Part shown: in pieces, positions 26,566-34,550 of the stretch
How the letters are laid out: every line of letters begins with the position of its first letter
Numbering within the stretch: the stretch's first letter is position 1
Assembly (NCBI GenBank): GCA_964490975.1
Contig: CAZBEQ010000007.1
Span: 31,657 to 95,656, forward strand
Source of the DNA: DTU013 sp964490975
Lineage (GTDB): Bacteria > Bacillota > Clostridia > Acetivibrionales > DTU013
Direction: 5' to 3'
DNA length: 64,000 nt
Notes under the pieces: generated by a model
Database searches by the model: none
The model's input: the letters and a program-made list of their open reading frames with translations, nothing else
Told to the model about the DNA's origin: nothing
Position numbers and translations under genes: made by a program

Positions 26566-27633
26566 CTATGCAATAATTTTGTCGATCAGCCCAAGCAGTG
26601 TGTGTATTTCATCCATAGTTGCATCGGCCATATGCGCTATTCTGAATGTGACCTCTTTGAGATCGCCGTAACCGTTTGATATCATAAATCCGTTTTCGCC
26701 AAGCTTTTTATTAAGCTCGCTGACACTGATGCCTTTTGTATTCCTTATTGTTGTCAGTGTAACGGATGCATATTTTTCTTCGGGGAACAATTCAAATTTT
26801 TCCTTTGCCCATGTCCTTACGACCTTAGCCATTTCGAGGTGGCGGGCAAATCTGTTTTCAAGGCCTTCCTCAAATATCCTGTCCAGCTGATAGTCCAAAG
26901 CGAACATGTGTGACAGGGAAGGTGTTGACGGGTACTGGTGGTCCTTTTTAATCACATAGTTATAAAGCTCTAGCAAGTCCAGATATGTACCCCTGAACTG
27001 CACCTTCTGAGCTGCAGCTACAGCCTTTTCAGAGATTGAGCATATTGCCATTCCCGGAGGCAGGCCAAGGCATTTTTGTGTAGAGGTTATGCATACATCG
27101 ACGCCTAGCTTGTCGACTTCTATTTTTGTTCCTCCCATGGAGCTTACGGTATCCATGCACCATATCACTTCAGGGTATTTCTTCATGACTTCTGCAATTT
27201 CGTTTGCCGGGTTCATAACACCTGTAGAGGTTTCATTGTGTGTTATTGTGATCAGGTCGTATTTGCCTGTTGCCAGTACCTGGTCCACCATTTCCGGAGT
27301 AGTAGGCTTACCGGGTTCAGAGGAGATAAGGTCAGCCGGAACGGCGTTTGAGGTAGCCATCTTGTACCATCTGTCGCCAAATGCTCCTACTGAGAAAATA
27401 GCAGCCCTTTTATTCGTACAGCTGCGTACAGCGCCCTCCATAAGTCCGCTTCCCGATGAGGTCGAAAGCAGGATCGTGTTTTTGGTGTACATCATTTTTT
27501 GAAGTTTCTCAGAAATCCCTCTTTGAAGTGTGGATGCATCCTTTGTCCTGTGCCCAATCATCGGTGTAGCCATCATTTGAAGTACGTCTTCCCTAACATC
27601 TACCGGTCCCGGTATGAAAAGTTTCTTATGCAT
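26566..27633 (-). CDS. Class V aminotransferase (alanine/serine-glyoxylate or phosphoserine type)
   Basis: The product is 355 aa. The fold-type I aminotransferase landmarks are STSSGSGLMEGA, the Asp in CMDTVSSMGG, and the PLP lysine in CITSTQKCLGLPPG. The family covers alanine-glyoxylate, serine-pyruvate and PucG-like enzymes. Next to serA and with no other serC here, a role as phosphoserine aminotransferase in serine synthesis is a fair inference, as suggested for a similar gene pair in Thermotoga. It is the first gene after the glycine riboswitch and its terminator; AGGAGG precedes the start. Confidence 0.9.
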   Translation of the reverse strand: MHKKLFIPGPVDVREDVLQMMATPMIGHRTKDASTLQRGISEKLQKMMYTKNTILLSTSSGSGLMEGAVRSCTNKRAAIFSVGAFGDRWYKMATSNAVPADLISSEPGKPTTPEMVDQVLATGKYDLITITHNETSTGVMNPANEIAEVMKKYPEVIWCMDTVSSMGGTKIEVDKLGVDVCITSTQKCLGLPPGMAICSISEKAVAAAQKVQFRGTYLDLLELYNYVIKKDHQYPSTPSLSHMFALDYQLDRIFEEGLENRFARHLEMAKVVRTWAKEKFELFPEEKYASVTLTTIRNTKGISVSELNKKLGENGFMISNGYGDLKEVTFRIAHMADATMDEIHTLLGLIDKIIA

Positions 27634-27661
27634 CTTCTTTCCTCCTAATTATAAAATAAAA

Positions 27662-27691
27662 AAGATCAAATCTTTCAAAAGACCTGACCTT
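27662..27691 (-). terminator. Riboswitch-linked intrinsic terminator
   Basis: On the minus strand a 13-bp stem with three G-U pairs (27679-27691 with 27662-27674, loop TTGA) is followed by TTTTTTATTTT. It lies between the glycine aptamer and the aminotransferase gene, where an expression platform is expected. Confidence 0.85.
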
Positions 27692-27718
27692 ATACATGCA
27701 AAATAACATGCTTTACTT

Positions 27719-27835
27719 ACTCTGTCCTTTTGCCTGAGAGATTAAGCATTTAAGCCTTGCCCCTTCGGCGCCGTCATGGTCTCTCCAGAGATCCGTCCAA
27801 GCAAGGTTGCTTCCGCTTCTGCTTCCTCGCCCATC
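27719..27835 (-). promoter_or_regulatory. Glycine riboswitch
   Basis: Minus-strand landmarks in order: ATCTCTGGAGAGACC, GGCGCCGAAGGGGCAAG, CTCTCAGGCAAAAGGACAGAG. These are the conserved parts of a glycine aptamer. Only one full aptamer is clear; a degenerate first unit may exist upstream (GAGGAAGCAGAAGCGGAAGC). It probably regulates the aminotransferase-serA pair. Confidence 0.93.
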
Positions 27836-27889
27836 ATCCGATCATATTCAATTGTTTTTCTATCAATAGTATGTCGTAAAATTAAATAT

Positions 27890-27918
27890 ATTATAATTAG
27901 CTGACTGGTAAAAGTCAA
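27890..27918 (-). promoter_or_regulatory. Promoter of the glycine-riboswitch transcript
   Basis: TTGACT (27913-27918) and TATAAT (27890-27895) on the minus strand, 17-bp spacer. Start near 27883, about 50 nt before the aptamer. Confidence 0.85.
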
Positions 27919-28019
27919 TAAGCAAATAAAAAAATTACCAAGGACTATAGCTAAGATAAAAATCAAATGTGAAATCACTACCCATATTATTCCTAACGCC
28001 TACTCTAGAGTTTGTAAAA

Positions 28020-28160
28020 AGCTGCTCATAATTTGAACTAAGGGCCACCCTACTGGCCCCTACTCAAAAAAATCAAGCAGAAAGCTGGGGTGTGAGTTAT
28101 AAATGTGGCCCCTACTCAGTATTGAAAAGGGAGATGGTTCAAAAAGTGAGAACCGTCCCC
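28020..28160. repeat. Dispersed repeats with GTGAGAACCGTCCCC
   Basis: The 15-bp motif GGGGACGGTTCTCAC occurs inverted at 28146-28160, just downstream of lysA. The preceding bases (28030-28115) resemble the repeat near 200-260, sharing CTGCTCAT and GTGTGAGTTATAAA words. No gene is seen. Confidence 0.7.
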
Positions 28161-28181
28161 CTTTATTTCGTCCCCAACAAA

Positions 28182-29429
28182 TTACACAAATCCGCGCATC
28201 AGGTCTTCGAAGGTGTCACGCCTGCGTATAAGCCTTGGATTGCCGTCGAGCCCGATAAGTACCTCCGCCGGCCTCAGGCGGCTGTTGTAGTTGGACGCCA
28301 TGGAATAGCCATAGGCGCCCGCATCCATTATTCCGATCAGATCGCCTTCCTTTGCCTGAGGCAGCTCCCTGTCCTTTGCCAGTATGTCTCCTGTTTCACA
28401 TATATTGCCGACTACCGTCACAGGTGACGTTTTATCGGACTTGATAACTTCGTCGTTTCTATAAAGCTCGATATCGTGATGTGAATCGTACATCGCAGGC
28501 CTTATCAGTACGTTAAAGCCGATATCTGTTCCTACATAAGTCTTGTTTCCATTATGCTTGACAGAATGAACCGCACCTAACAATACTGAGCTTTCTGCAA
28601 CGACATACCGTCCGGGCTCCATTTTTATCCTTATTTTTCTACCATATTTGTCCATCCAGCTTTCAATGATCTCTGTGAGTCTGCGGCCTGTTTCTTCCAG
28701 CTGTAGTCTCTCCTGACCCTCCTGCTTGTGATACGGAATGCCGAAGCCGCCTCCCATGTCAACAAATTCAAGCTCCTTGAACTGTGCCGCAATGCCCAGC
28801 AGTGATTTTACGCTTTCCAAATATGGTGTTGCTTCCATAAACAATGAGCCTATATGCTGATTGATACCAACGAGCTTCATGTTGAATTCCTTCAGTATAT
28901 CCTTGACTTCATCGATAAGCTCGATATTCACACCGAATTTGGTGTTCTTGCCGGCAGTAACAACTTTTTCATGATGTCCTGCTCCAACTCCCGGGTTAAA
29001 ACGCACAACTGCCTTTCCTCCGGGGTTCAGCCTGCCGTACTGTCTGAGCTGTGAGAGTGAGTCGCAGCTTACTAAAATGCCTCTGTCAATGGCAAACTGC
29101 ATTTCTTCAGCAGAAACATTATTGGATACGAATAGTATTTCTTCAGGCTTGTATCCTGCCGTAAGGAGTATATGTATCTCCCCCGGTGACATGGCGTCGG
29201 CATGGAGGCCTTCTTCTCTGGCTATTTTCAGAATCTCAAGATTGGAATTGGCCTTTATTGAATAATTGGACTTAAATCCCTGATAAGAGATGAGTCCGGC
29301 CATTTCACGGCACCTCTGCCTCAGAATACCCTCATTGTAGACATATAGCGGGCTGCCGTATTCCTTCAGTAATTCTGACGGCTTGCTGTTTCCGTAAAAG
29401 TTTGTTTGTTCCGTATAAAAGTATGCCAT
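28182..29429 (-). CDS. lysA: Diaminopimelate decarboxylase
   Basis: The product is 415 aa, fold-type III PLP enzyme. The PLP lysine is in NYSIKANSNLEIL (about residue 59), the Gly-rich phosphate loop is VDMGGGFGIPY, and substrate residues are in EPGRYVVAESS and VGNICETGDILAKDR. It converts meso-diaminopimelate to lysine, last step of lysine synthesis. GGAGG is 8 nt before the start. The dapB-like gene of the same pathway is at the far end of the window. Confidence 0.96.
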   Translation of the reverse strand: MAYFYTEQTNFYGNSKPSELLKEYGSPLYVYNEGILRQRCREMAGLISYQGFKSNYSIKANSNLEILKIAREEGLHADAMSPGEIHILLTAGYKPEEILFVSNNVSAEEMQFAIDRGILVSCDSLSQLRQYGRLNPGGKAVVRFNPGVGAGHHEKVVTAGKNTKFGVNIELIDEVKDILKEFNMKLVGINQHIGSLFMEATPYLESVKSLLGIAAQFKELEFVDMGGGFGIPYHKQEGQERLQLEETGRRLTEIIESWMDKYGRKIRIKMEPGRYVVAESSVLLGAVHSVKHNGNKTYVGTDIGFNVLIRPAMYDSHHDIELYRNDEVIKSDKTSPVTVVGNICETGDILAKDRELPQAKEGDLIGIMDAGAYGYSMASNYNSRLRPAEVLIGLDGNPRLIRRRDTFEDLMRGFV

Positions 29430-29468
29430 ATAGTTTCCTCCTCTGTCTTATTATATATTATGTCGACA

Positions 29469-30173
29469 TCAATAATTGTTTGATGTTTTCTTTAATCCTA
29501 TAACTGTAATTTCATTTTTCAGGGAATCCCTTATCAGATCGATCAGATTCCTGTTTTTAGAGTATAGTGCCGTCGATTCTCCTGAGGATCTGAGTTCACC
29601 GGTGAGCGCATGCGCTGTGTCTGATATAAGCCTTATCTGCCCCGGTTGCTTCTCATTGCGGTATATAGTAGCACCTTCGGTATAAAATCCTTCAGATGTT
29701 ATTACTACAACCTTCAAACCTCTTCTACAAGCTTCCGACAATTCTCTTTCCACACATGAAAGTTCATCGGGCGATGTCGAAATATATACTCTTTCTTTAG
29801 CATTTGTTATTATATAACTCATTTTATTAATTACATTGTCATGGCCTATTATCGTAAAATAGGGTTCATTTGCATCTTCTCTGGCCGGTGCATTCTTTTC
29901 GATGAAGTCCAGCGTCTCCTCATGGCACCTTCTGAGGTTGAAGGTCAGCTCTGCCGCAGGTACGGCAGCGTATCTTGAAGTATCCCCGTCAATGCGGAAT
30001 GCTCCGCCCTTGTCAACGAGTCCTGCCAGAGCCAGGTAAGCATTGGATCTTGGGATGCCTGACAGCTTTGAGGCTTCATAACCAGTCAGTGCACCTTCTT
30101 TTCCAAGCGTTACATACAGCATGGCTTCATGCCTTGTAAATCCTGCTTTCATAAGACATTCAAGAATATCCAT
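29469..30173 (-). CDS. TrmB-family transcriptional regulator
   Basis: The product is 234 aa. An N-terminal winged helix (about 5-75: GFTRHEAMLYVTLGKEGALTGYEASKLSGIPRS, broken here by no gap) is followed by a phospholipase-D-like effector domain (about 105-230: RVYISTSPDEL, GLKVVVITS). TrmB-like proteins often sense sugars or metabolites. The target is unknown; lysA starts 39 bp downstream on the same strand. ATG 30173 is chosen for GGAAGG 7 nt upstream. Confidence 0.85.
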   Translation of the reverse strand: MDILECLMKAGFTRHEAMLYVTLGKEGALTGYEASKLSGIPRSNAYLALAGLVDKGGAFRIDGDTSRYAAVPAAELTFNLRRCHEETLDFIEKNAPAREDANEPYFTIIGHDNVINKMSYIITNAKERVYISTSPDELSCVERELSEACRRGLKVVVITSEGFYTEGATIYRNEKQPGQIRLISDTAHALTGELRSSGESTALYSKNRNLIDLIRDSLKNEITVIGLKKTSNNY

Positions 30174-30258
30174 CTGCAAGCCTTCCGTTTAGTGGTTTTG
30201 TTTAGTACCACTATATCTCAAGTGAAAAAAAATGTCAATGGCTTTGACATTTTTTATA

Positions 30259-30633
30259 CTATGGCTCTTCGCCCGGCAGTATCTGCTTCTCTTTATCAGC
30301 AGCGGTATTTTTATCTGTGTTGCTATCGGCAGCTTTTTTGTCTGCATCATCTGTCGGCTTTTCTGTCTTTTTAGGTTTTGGAGCCTGTTTAGTTGCCTGT
30401 TTGGGGGCCTGTTCCGATGCTTTTTTACTTTTCGTGCTGTCGGCTGTGGCTGCAGCCTTATCCTTTGCCTCCGTTTGTTCGACTTTGGCTGGCGCTTGCG
30501 CTGTAAGCATCTGATATCCTCTACCGTCTTTTATGAAGTTCAAAGTGCAGATAGTTATCACCGTCAGCAATAAAATAGTTCCAAATGTATTTAGCAGTGT
30601 GCCCGCCACAGAACTTCCCTTTTTTTCGCTCAT
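30259..30633 (-). CDS. Hypothetical single-pass membrane protein with Lys/Ala-rich tail
   Basis: The product is 124 aa. A short polar N-terminus is followed by one hydrophobic helix (about 10-32, TLLNTFGTILLLTVITICTL). A low-complexity Lys/Ala/Thr/Asp-rich tail (45-124) follows, with PKQATKQAPKPKK-type repeats. I recognise no domain. It follows yqeK on the same strand, where LytR or rsfS would often be found, but it resembles neither. Possibly a wall-spanning or envelope-binding tail. The weak start (AAGG upstream) leaves some doubt. Confidence 0.6.
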   Translation of the reverse strand: MSEKKGSSVAGTLLNTFGTILLLTVITICTLNFIKDGRGYQMLTAQAPAKVEQTEAKDKAAATADSTKSKKASEQAPKQATKQAPKPKKTEKPTDDADKKAADSNTDKNTAADKEKQILPGEEP

Positions 30634-30779
30634 TTTCTAAACCTTGAATACCTTTCCTTCAGCTTTAACCACCGGACTCAAACATCCGTAACTTTTATGA
30701 TCTTGATCCCACGCAGGACTCAAACATTTCCTGCGATTTTTATTTTGCTCTCTACGCCGGACTCAAGCATCCGCTGCGC

Positions 30780-31505
30780 CTATGATCTTGCTCTCTCCAG
30801 CTGCTTTGGTTTCTCCAGCTGCTTTGGTCTCTCCTGCTGCTCTGGTTTTTCCAGCTGCTCTGATCTCTCCTGCTGCTCTGGTTTCTCCAGCTGTCTCGGT
30901 CTCTCCAGCTGCTTTGCTCTCTCCTGCTGCTTTGGTTTCTCCAGCTGTCTCAGCGCCCAGTTTCTTGTCGCAACTGTCTGTGGATGCAACAGCCGACCTT
31001 TTGCGAGTATATGCCTTATAGTATTGTCTATCCCTGCTACGATCGCCTTCTCCAGGCTTTCTTCGGCAGCTTCTCTGATTTCGTCAACGCCATCATAATC
31101 CCTGCTGTCTTCTATATAATCAGCTATAAAAACTATGCTGCTCAGCTTGTCCATTCCGGGCCTGCCCATTGTGTGTTCGGCTATCGCCTCAAGTATCCTG
31201 GGACACTCTATGCCGAACTCTTCCCTGGCCATATGTGAGCCGATTTGCCCATGCAGCAGTTCAAGCTGTTTACCGGTTATATCATCGACTATGATACCAT
31301 ACTTTTCGCATATAGGTAAAATGGCATCTTTTTTCAGATCCTTGGCGCAGTCGTGTACCAGACCTGCAAGTGCTGCTTTCTCAACATCCTCGCCGTATTT
31401 TTCGGCTAAAAGAATGCTGGCTTCCATTACCTTCATAGAGTGGTTGAATCTGCCGGGAGAAAGCATTTTTTCAAGCTTTTTTATTATTTCCTTCAATTCC
31501 ATCAT
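30780..31505 (-). CDS. yqeK: YqeK-like HD-domain hydrolase with repeat tail
   Basis: The product is 241 aa. The HD domain covers residues about 18-165: HSMKVMEAS, HDCAKDL, HGQIGSHMA and AEHTMGRPGM, with IVFIADYIEDSRDY. These are metal-binding residues of the YqeK family, which are diadenosine tetraphosphate hydrolases. The gene overlaps nadD by 35 bp, a classic pairing. The last 50 or so residues are tandem hexapeptides of Q-L/Q-E-K/R-P, coded by an 18-bp repeat (30789-30955) that relatives lack. A functional role of the tail is unclear; it is probably a minisatellite extension. Confidence 0.9.
   Translation of the reverse strand: MMELKEIIKKLEKMLSPGRFNHSMKVMEASILLAEKYGEDVEKAALAGLVHDCAKDLKKDAILPICEKYGIIVDDITGKQLELLHGQIGSHMAREEFGIECPRILEAIAEHTMGRPGMDKLSSIVFIADYIEDSRDYDGVDEIREAAEESLEKAIVAGIDNTIRHILAKGRLLHPQTVATRNWALRQLEKPKQQERAKQLERPRQLEKPEQQERSEQLEKPEQQERPKQLEKPKQLERARS
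30789..30955 (-). repeat. 18-bp coding minisatellite in yqeK
   Basis: About nine copies of a CTCCAGCTGCTTTGGTTT-like unit (plus-strand reading) code the QLEKPx/QQERxx repeats. Immediately downstream (30660-30780) are imperfect repeats with GGACTCAAACATCC words. Confidence 0.85.
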
Positions 31506-32127
31506 TTTTGACCGCCGTGTATAAACCGTTATCTGATATATATTTTTCAACATTCTCTGGGACAAGATACTTTATCGATGCTCCGTTCATACAACGCTCC
31601 CTGAGCTCAGTGGAAGAAACGTCAACCAACCGGGACCGCAGAGGATGTATCCTTGCGCCCTCTTCAGCTTCCAGCAGCTTTATGACATTTCGAAAATCGG
31701 ACTCGGAATAGCCCGGCCTTAGTACAGCAATAAACTCGCAAAGCTTAAAAACCTTCTTGTATTCTCGCCAGGTCCTTAATTCGTTAATTACATCGGCGCC
31801 TATAATAAAATAGAAGGAAGTTCCGGCGTCGTATCGTTCTCTGAGCTCGGTAAGCGTATTTACCGTATACGTGTAGCCCTCTCTGTCTATCTCCATCCTT
31901 GAAGCTTCAAATCCAGGGTTGGAGGCTACGGCCAGTCTGACCATTTCATAACGGTGCTCATGATCGATAACTTCGCTGTCAGATTTGTGCGGCGGTTGAC
32001 CTGACGGTATGAACAGCACCTTATCAAGGCCATACTTGACCAGTACATCATCTGCTATAATCAAGTGTCCGATATGTATAGGGTTGAAGGTTCCACCCAT
32101 TATTCCGATTTTTCTCATAACTGACAT
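31471..32127 (-). CDS. nadD: Nicotinate-nucleotide adenylyltransferase
   Basis: The product is 218 aa. The nucleotidyltransferase motif GGTFNPIHIGHLIIA is at about 10-24, and the C-terminal ISSTELRER equivalent reads VSSTELRERC. It makes nicotinate adenine dinucleotide for NAD synthesis. The start could also be the ATG at 32118. It lies 10 bp after purD and overlaps yqeK. Confidence 0.95.
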   Translation of the reverse strand: MSVMRKIGIMGGTFNPIHIGHLIIADDVLVKYGLDKVLFIPSGQPPHKSDSEVIDHEHRYEMVRLAVASNPGFEASRMEIDREGYTYTVNTLTELRERYDAGTSFYFIIGADVINELRTWREYKKVFKLCEFIAVLRPGYSESDFRNVIKLLEAEEGARIHPLRSRLVDVSSTELRERCMNGASIKYLVPENVEKYISDNGLYTAVKNDGIEGNNKKA

Positions 32128-32137
32128 TCTCGTTCCA

Positions 32138-33400
32138 CTATTTTTTTATTCCAATGTCTCTGCGGTAGTGCATGCCCTGGAAGTTTATCCTGTCAACCAC
32201 TGCGTATGCCTTCTGTCTGGCATTGTCGATCGAGTCAGCAACCGCTGTTACGCCCAGCACTCTGCCGCCTGCTGTATAGTATTTACCTGAATCCAGTCTT
32301 GTTCCTGCATGAAAAACATTAACAGAATGATCTTTTTCAGCCTCTCCAATGCCTGTTATTTCATAGCCTGTGCTGTATTTTTCAGGGTAACCGCCGGATG
32401 CCAGGATAACGCATACTGCAGCTTTATTTTCCCATTCTATTTTGATCTTATCAAGCTTCTCATCTATTATTGCATCAAAAATATCCATAATATCAGTCTT
32501 TAGCTGCGGCAGTATGACCTGAGTCTCAGGATCGCCGAACCTGGCGTTGTATTCGAGCACCTTCGGCCCATCAGCGGTCAGCATTAGTCCAAAATAGAGT
32601 ATTCCCTTGAATTTTCGGCCTTCCTGGTTCATTGCGTCCACTGTTGGCATGAAAATATTTTTTGTACAGTAGTCATTCAGCTCATCTGTATATAGCCGGC
32701 TGGGTGAAAATGTGCCCATGCCGCCGGTGTTAAGGCCCATATCGTTGTCGAGCGCGCGCTTGTGATCCTGCGAGCTGACCATCGGGACCAGTGTCTTGCC
32801 GTCGGTAAAGGCCAGTATTGAGACCTCCGGGCCGGTAAGAAACTCCTCCACCAAGATCCTGTCTCCGGCGCTGCCGAATACTTTTTCCGACATCATTTCC
32901 CTGACAGCTTTTGCAGCTTCGTCAAAATTCTGCGCCAGAACGACACCCTTACCCAAAGCCAGTCCGTCAGCCTTGATCGCTGATGGGTAGTTTACTTTTG
33001 ACAAATACTCCAGTGCATCGCTGCTGTTGTCGAATACTTCGTATGCCGCTGTAGGTATGTTATATTTTTTCATAAGGTCCTTTGAGAACACTTTACTGCT
33101 TTCGATCGCAGCAGCAGCCTTAGTCGGTCCGAATGCCCTTATGCCGGCAGCTTCCAGCGCATTGACCATTCCTGCTCCAAGCGGGTCGTCAGGCGCCACA
33201 ACTACCATATCGATCATTTTATTTTTTGCAAAGTCAACAATACCTTTAATATCCATAGCTTTTATTGGAACACATTCAGCTAACGCAGCTATGCCGCCGT
33301 TGCCAGGTGCACAATAAAGCTTCTCCACTCTTGGGCTCTGTGAGATTTTCCAGGCAAGCGCATGTTCACGCCCGCCGCCGCCTATTAATAATACCTTCAT
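32138..33400 (-). CDS. purD: Phosphoribosylamine-glycine ligase
   Basis: The product is 420 aa, standard length. GGGGREHALAWK at the N-terminus, ATP-grasp domain in the middle (SAIKADGLALGKGV, EEFLTGPEVS), and VLEYNARFGDPETQ near 285. It makes glycinamide ribonucleotide. The second of two adjacent ATGs has AAGGAG at 7 nt. It is last in the pur cluster and is followed by nadD. Confidence 0.97.
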   Translation of the reverse strand: MKVLLIGGGGREHALAWKISQSPRVEKLYCAPGNGGIAALAECVPIKAMDIKGIVDFAKNKMIDMVVVAPDDPLGAGMVNALEAAGIRAFGPTKAAAAIESSKVFSKDLMKKYNIPTAAYEVFDNSSDALEYLSKVNYPSAIKADGLALGKGVVLAQNFDEAAKAVREMMSEKVFGSAGDRILVEEFLTGPEVSILAFTDGKTLVPMVSSQDHKRALDNDMGLNTGGMGTFSPSRLYTDELNDYCTKNIFMPTVDAMNQEGRKFKGILYFGLMLTADGPKVLEYNARFGDPETQVILPQLKTDIMDIFDAIIDEKLDKIKIEWENKAAVCVILASGGYPEKYSTGYEITGIGEAEKDHSVNVFHAGTRLDSGKYYTAGGRVLGVTAVADSIDNARQKAYAVVDRINFQGMHYRRDIGIKK

Positions 33401-33415
33401 CATCCTGCTCCTTAT

Positions 33416-33521
33416 AACTTGAAAGTCTTTCTTAAAGTCTTTATTATAGTCCTTCTTAAAGTCCTTCTTAAAGTCTTTTTTATAGTCCTTCCTAAAGTCT
33501 TTCTTGAAAGTCTTTGTTAAA
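33416..33521. repeat. 12-bp repeats between purN and purD
   Basis: Units such as CTTCTTAAAGTC and CTTTTTTATAGTC repeat about eight times. This is the place where purH normally lies in clostridial pur operons. Confidence 0.8.
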
Positions 33522-33571
33522 ATGTCGCATTACTCGCTTGATTCGGTGCGATTTCATCTATTGCAGCTATT

Positions 33572-34195
33572 TCACCTAATGGTAACTCTTCTGCCTTCGA
33601 TAGTGATCCTGCCCTCGGCAAACAGCTTGATTGCCTTTGGGAGCAGCTCCCATTCAGCCTGCTGCATGACCCGCAGCTGCAGTGATTCAGGCGTATCGCC
33701 ATCCATTACCTCGACAGCCTTTTGCAATATTATCGGGCCTGTATCATACTCAAAATCAACAAAATGGACAGTTGCGCCTGTTACCCTGACTCCATACTCC
33801 AGCGCCTTCTGATGAGGAATGATGCCATAGTAGCCCTTTCCGCAGAAGGCTGGGATGAGAGATGGGTGGATGTTGATTATTCTATTTTGGTATTCTTTTA
33901 CGAATGACTCTCCAAGCATGGATAAAAATCCCGCAAGCACTACCAGGTCTACTTCATAGCTTTTAAAATGCTTCACCAGCGCACTGTCATATTCTTGTGC
34001 TGAAGCAAAGTTCTTCTTTGAAATACAGACTGCCGGTATATCATTTTGGGCTGCGCGTTCCAGTGCATATGCACCGGATCTACTCGAAACGACAGTTACT
34101 ATTTTACAGTCCTCAAGATACCCACTGCCTATTTTGTCAATAATCGCCTGCAGGTTTGTGCCACCCCCGGAAACCATTATTCCGAGCTTTATCAT
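33572..34195 (-). CDS. purN: Phosphoribosylglycinamide formyltransferase
   Basis: The product is 207 aa, normal for PurN. SGGGTNLQAIID at the N-terminus; catalytic Asn-His-Asp residues in IINIHPSLIPAFCGKG and VHFVDFEYDTGPII. It uses 10-formyl-tetrahydrofolate. ATG 34195 has GGGAG 7 nt upstream. An in-frame upstream extension made only of MGNG repeats reaches the N gap; I treat it as repeat DNA, not protein. Confidence 0.96.
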   Translation of the reverse strand: MIKLGIMVSGGGTNLQAIIDKIGSGYLEDCKIVTVVSSRSGAYALERAAQNDIPAVCISKKNFASAQEYDSALVKHFKSYEVDLVVLAGFLSMLGESFVKEYQNRIINIHPSLIPAFCGKGYYGIIPHQKALEYGVRVTGATVHFVDFEYDTGPIILQKAVEVMDGDTPESLQLRVMQQAEWELLPKAIKLFAEGRITIEGRRVTIR

Positions 34196-34229
34196 AGTAT
34201 GCTCCCGACCTTTCTTTGGGGACTTGGGA

Positions 34230-34545
34230 CAAGGTACCTGTTCCGTGCCCTTGCCCATGTCGCTGCCCATGTCCTTGCCCGTGCCGTTGCCCATGCCCTT
34301 GCCCATGTCGCTGCCCGTGCCGTTGCCCATGCCGTTGCCCATGCCGTTGCCCATGCCGTTGCCCATGCCGTTGCCCATNNNNNNNNNNNNNNNNNNNNNN
34401 NNNNNNNNNNNNNNNNNNNNNNNNNNNNNNNNNNNNNNNNNNNNNNNNNNNNNNNNNNNNNNNNNNNNNNNNNNNNNNTGCCCATGCCGTTGCCCATGCC
34501 GTTGCCCATGCCGTTGCCCATGCCGTTGCCCATGCCGTTGCCCAT
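34230..34545. repeat. 12-bp minisatellite between purM and purN, with assembly gap
   Basis: Unit GTTGCCCATGCC (ATGGGCAACGGC on the other strand) repeats on both sides of exactly 100 N at 34379-34478. The gap size is therefore conventional and the true copy number unknown. Variants with CTTGCCC and TCGCTGCCC occur toward purN. Confidence 0.95.
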
Positions 34546-34550
34546 TTCCG

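Noticed and set aside
27742..27978. Open frame of 78 codons on the minus strand
   Set aside because: It spans the TATAAT/TTGACT promoter and the glycine aptamer; no ribosome-binding site and no homology pattern.
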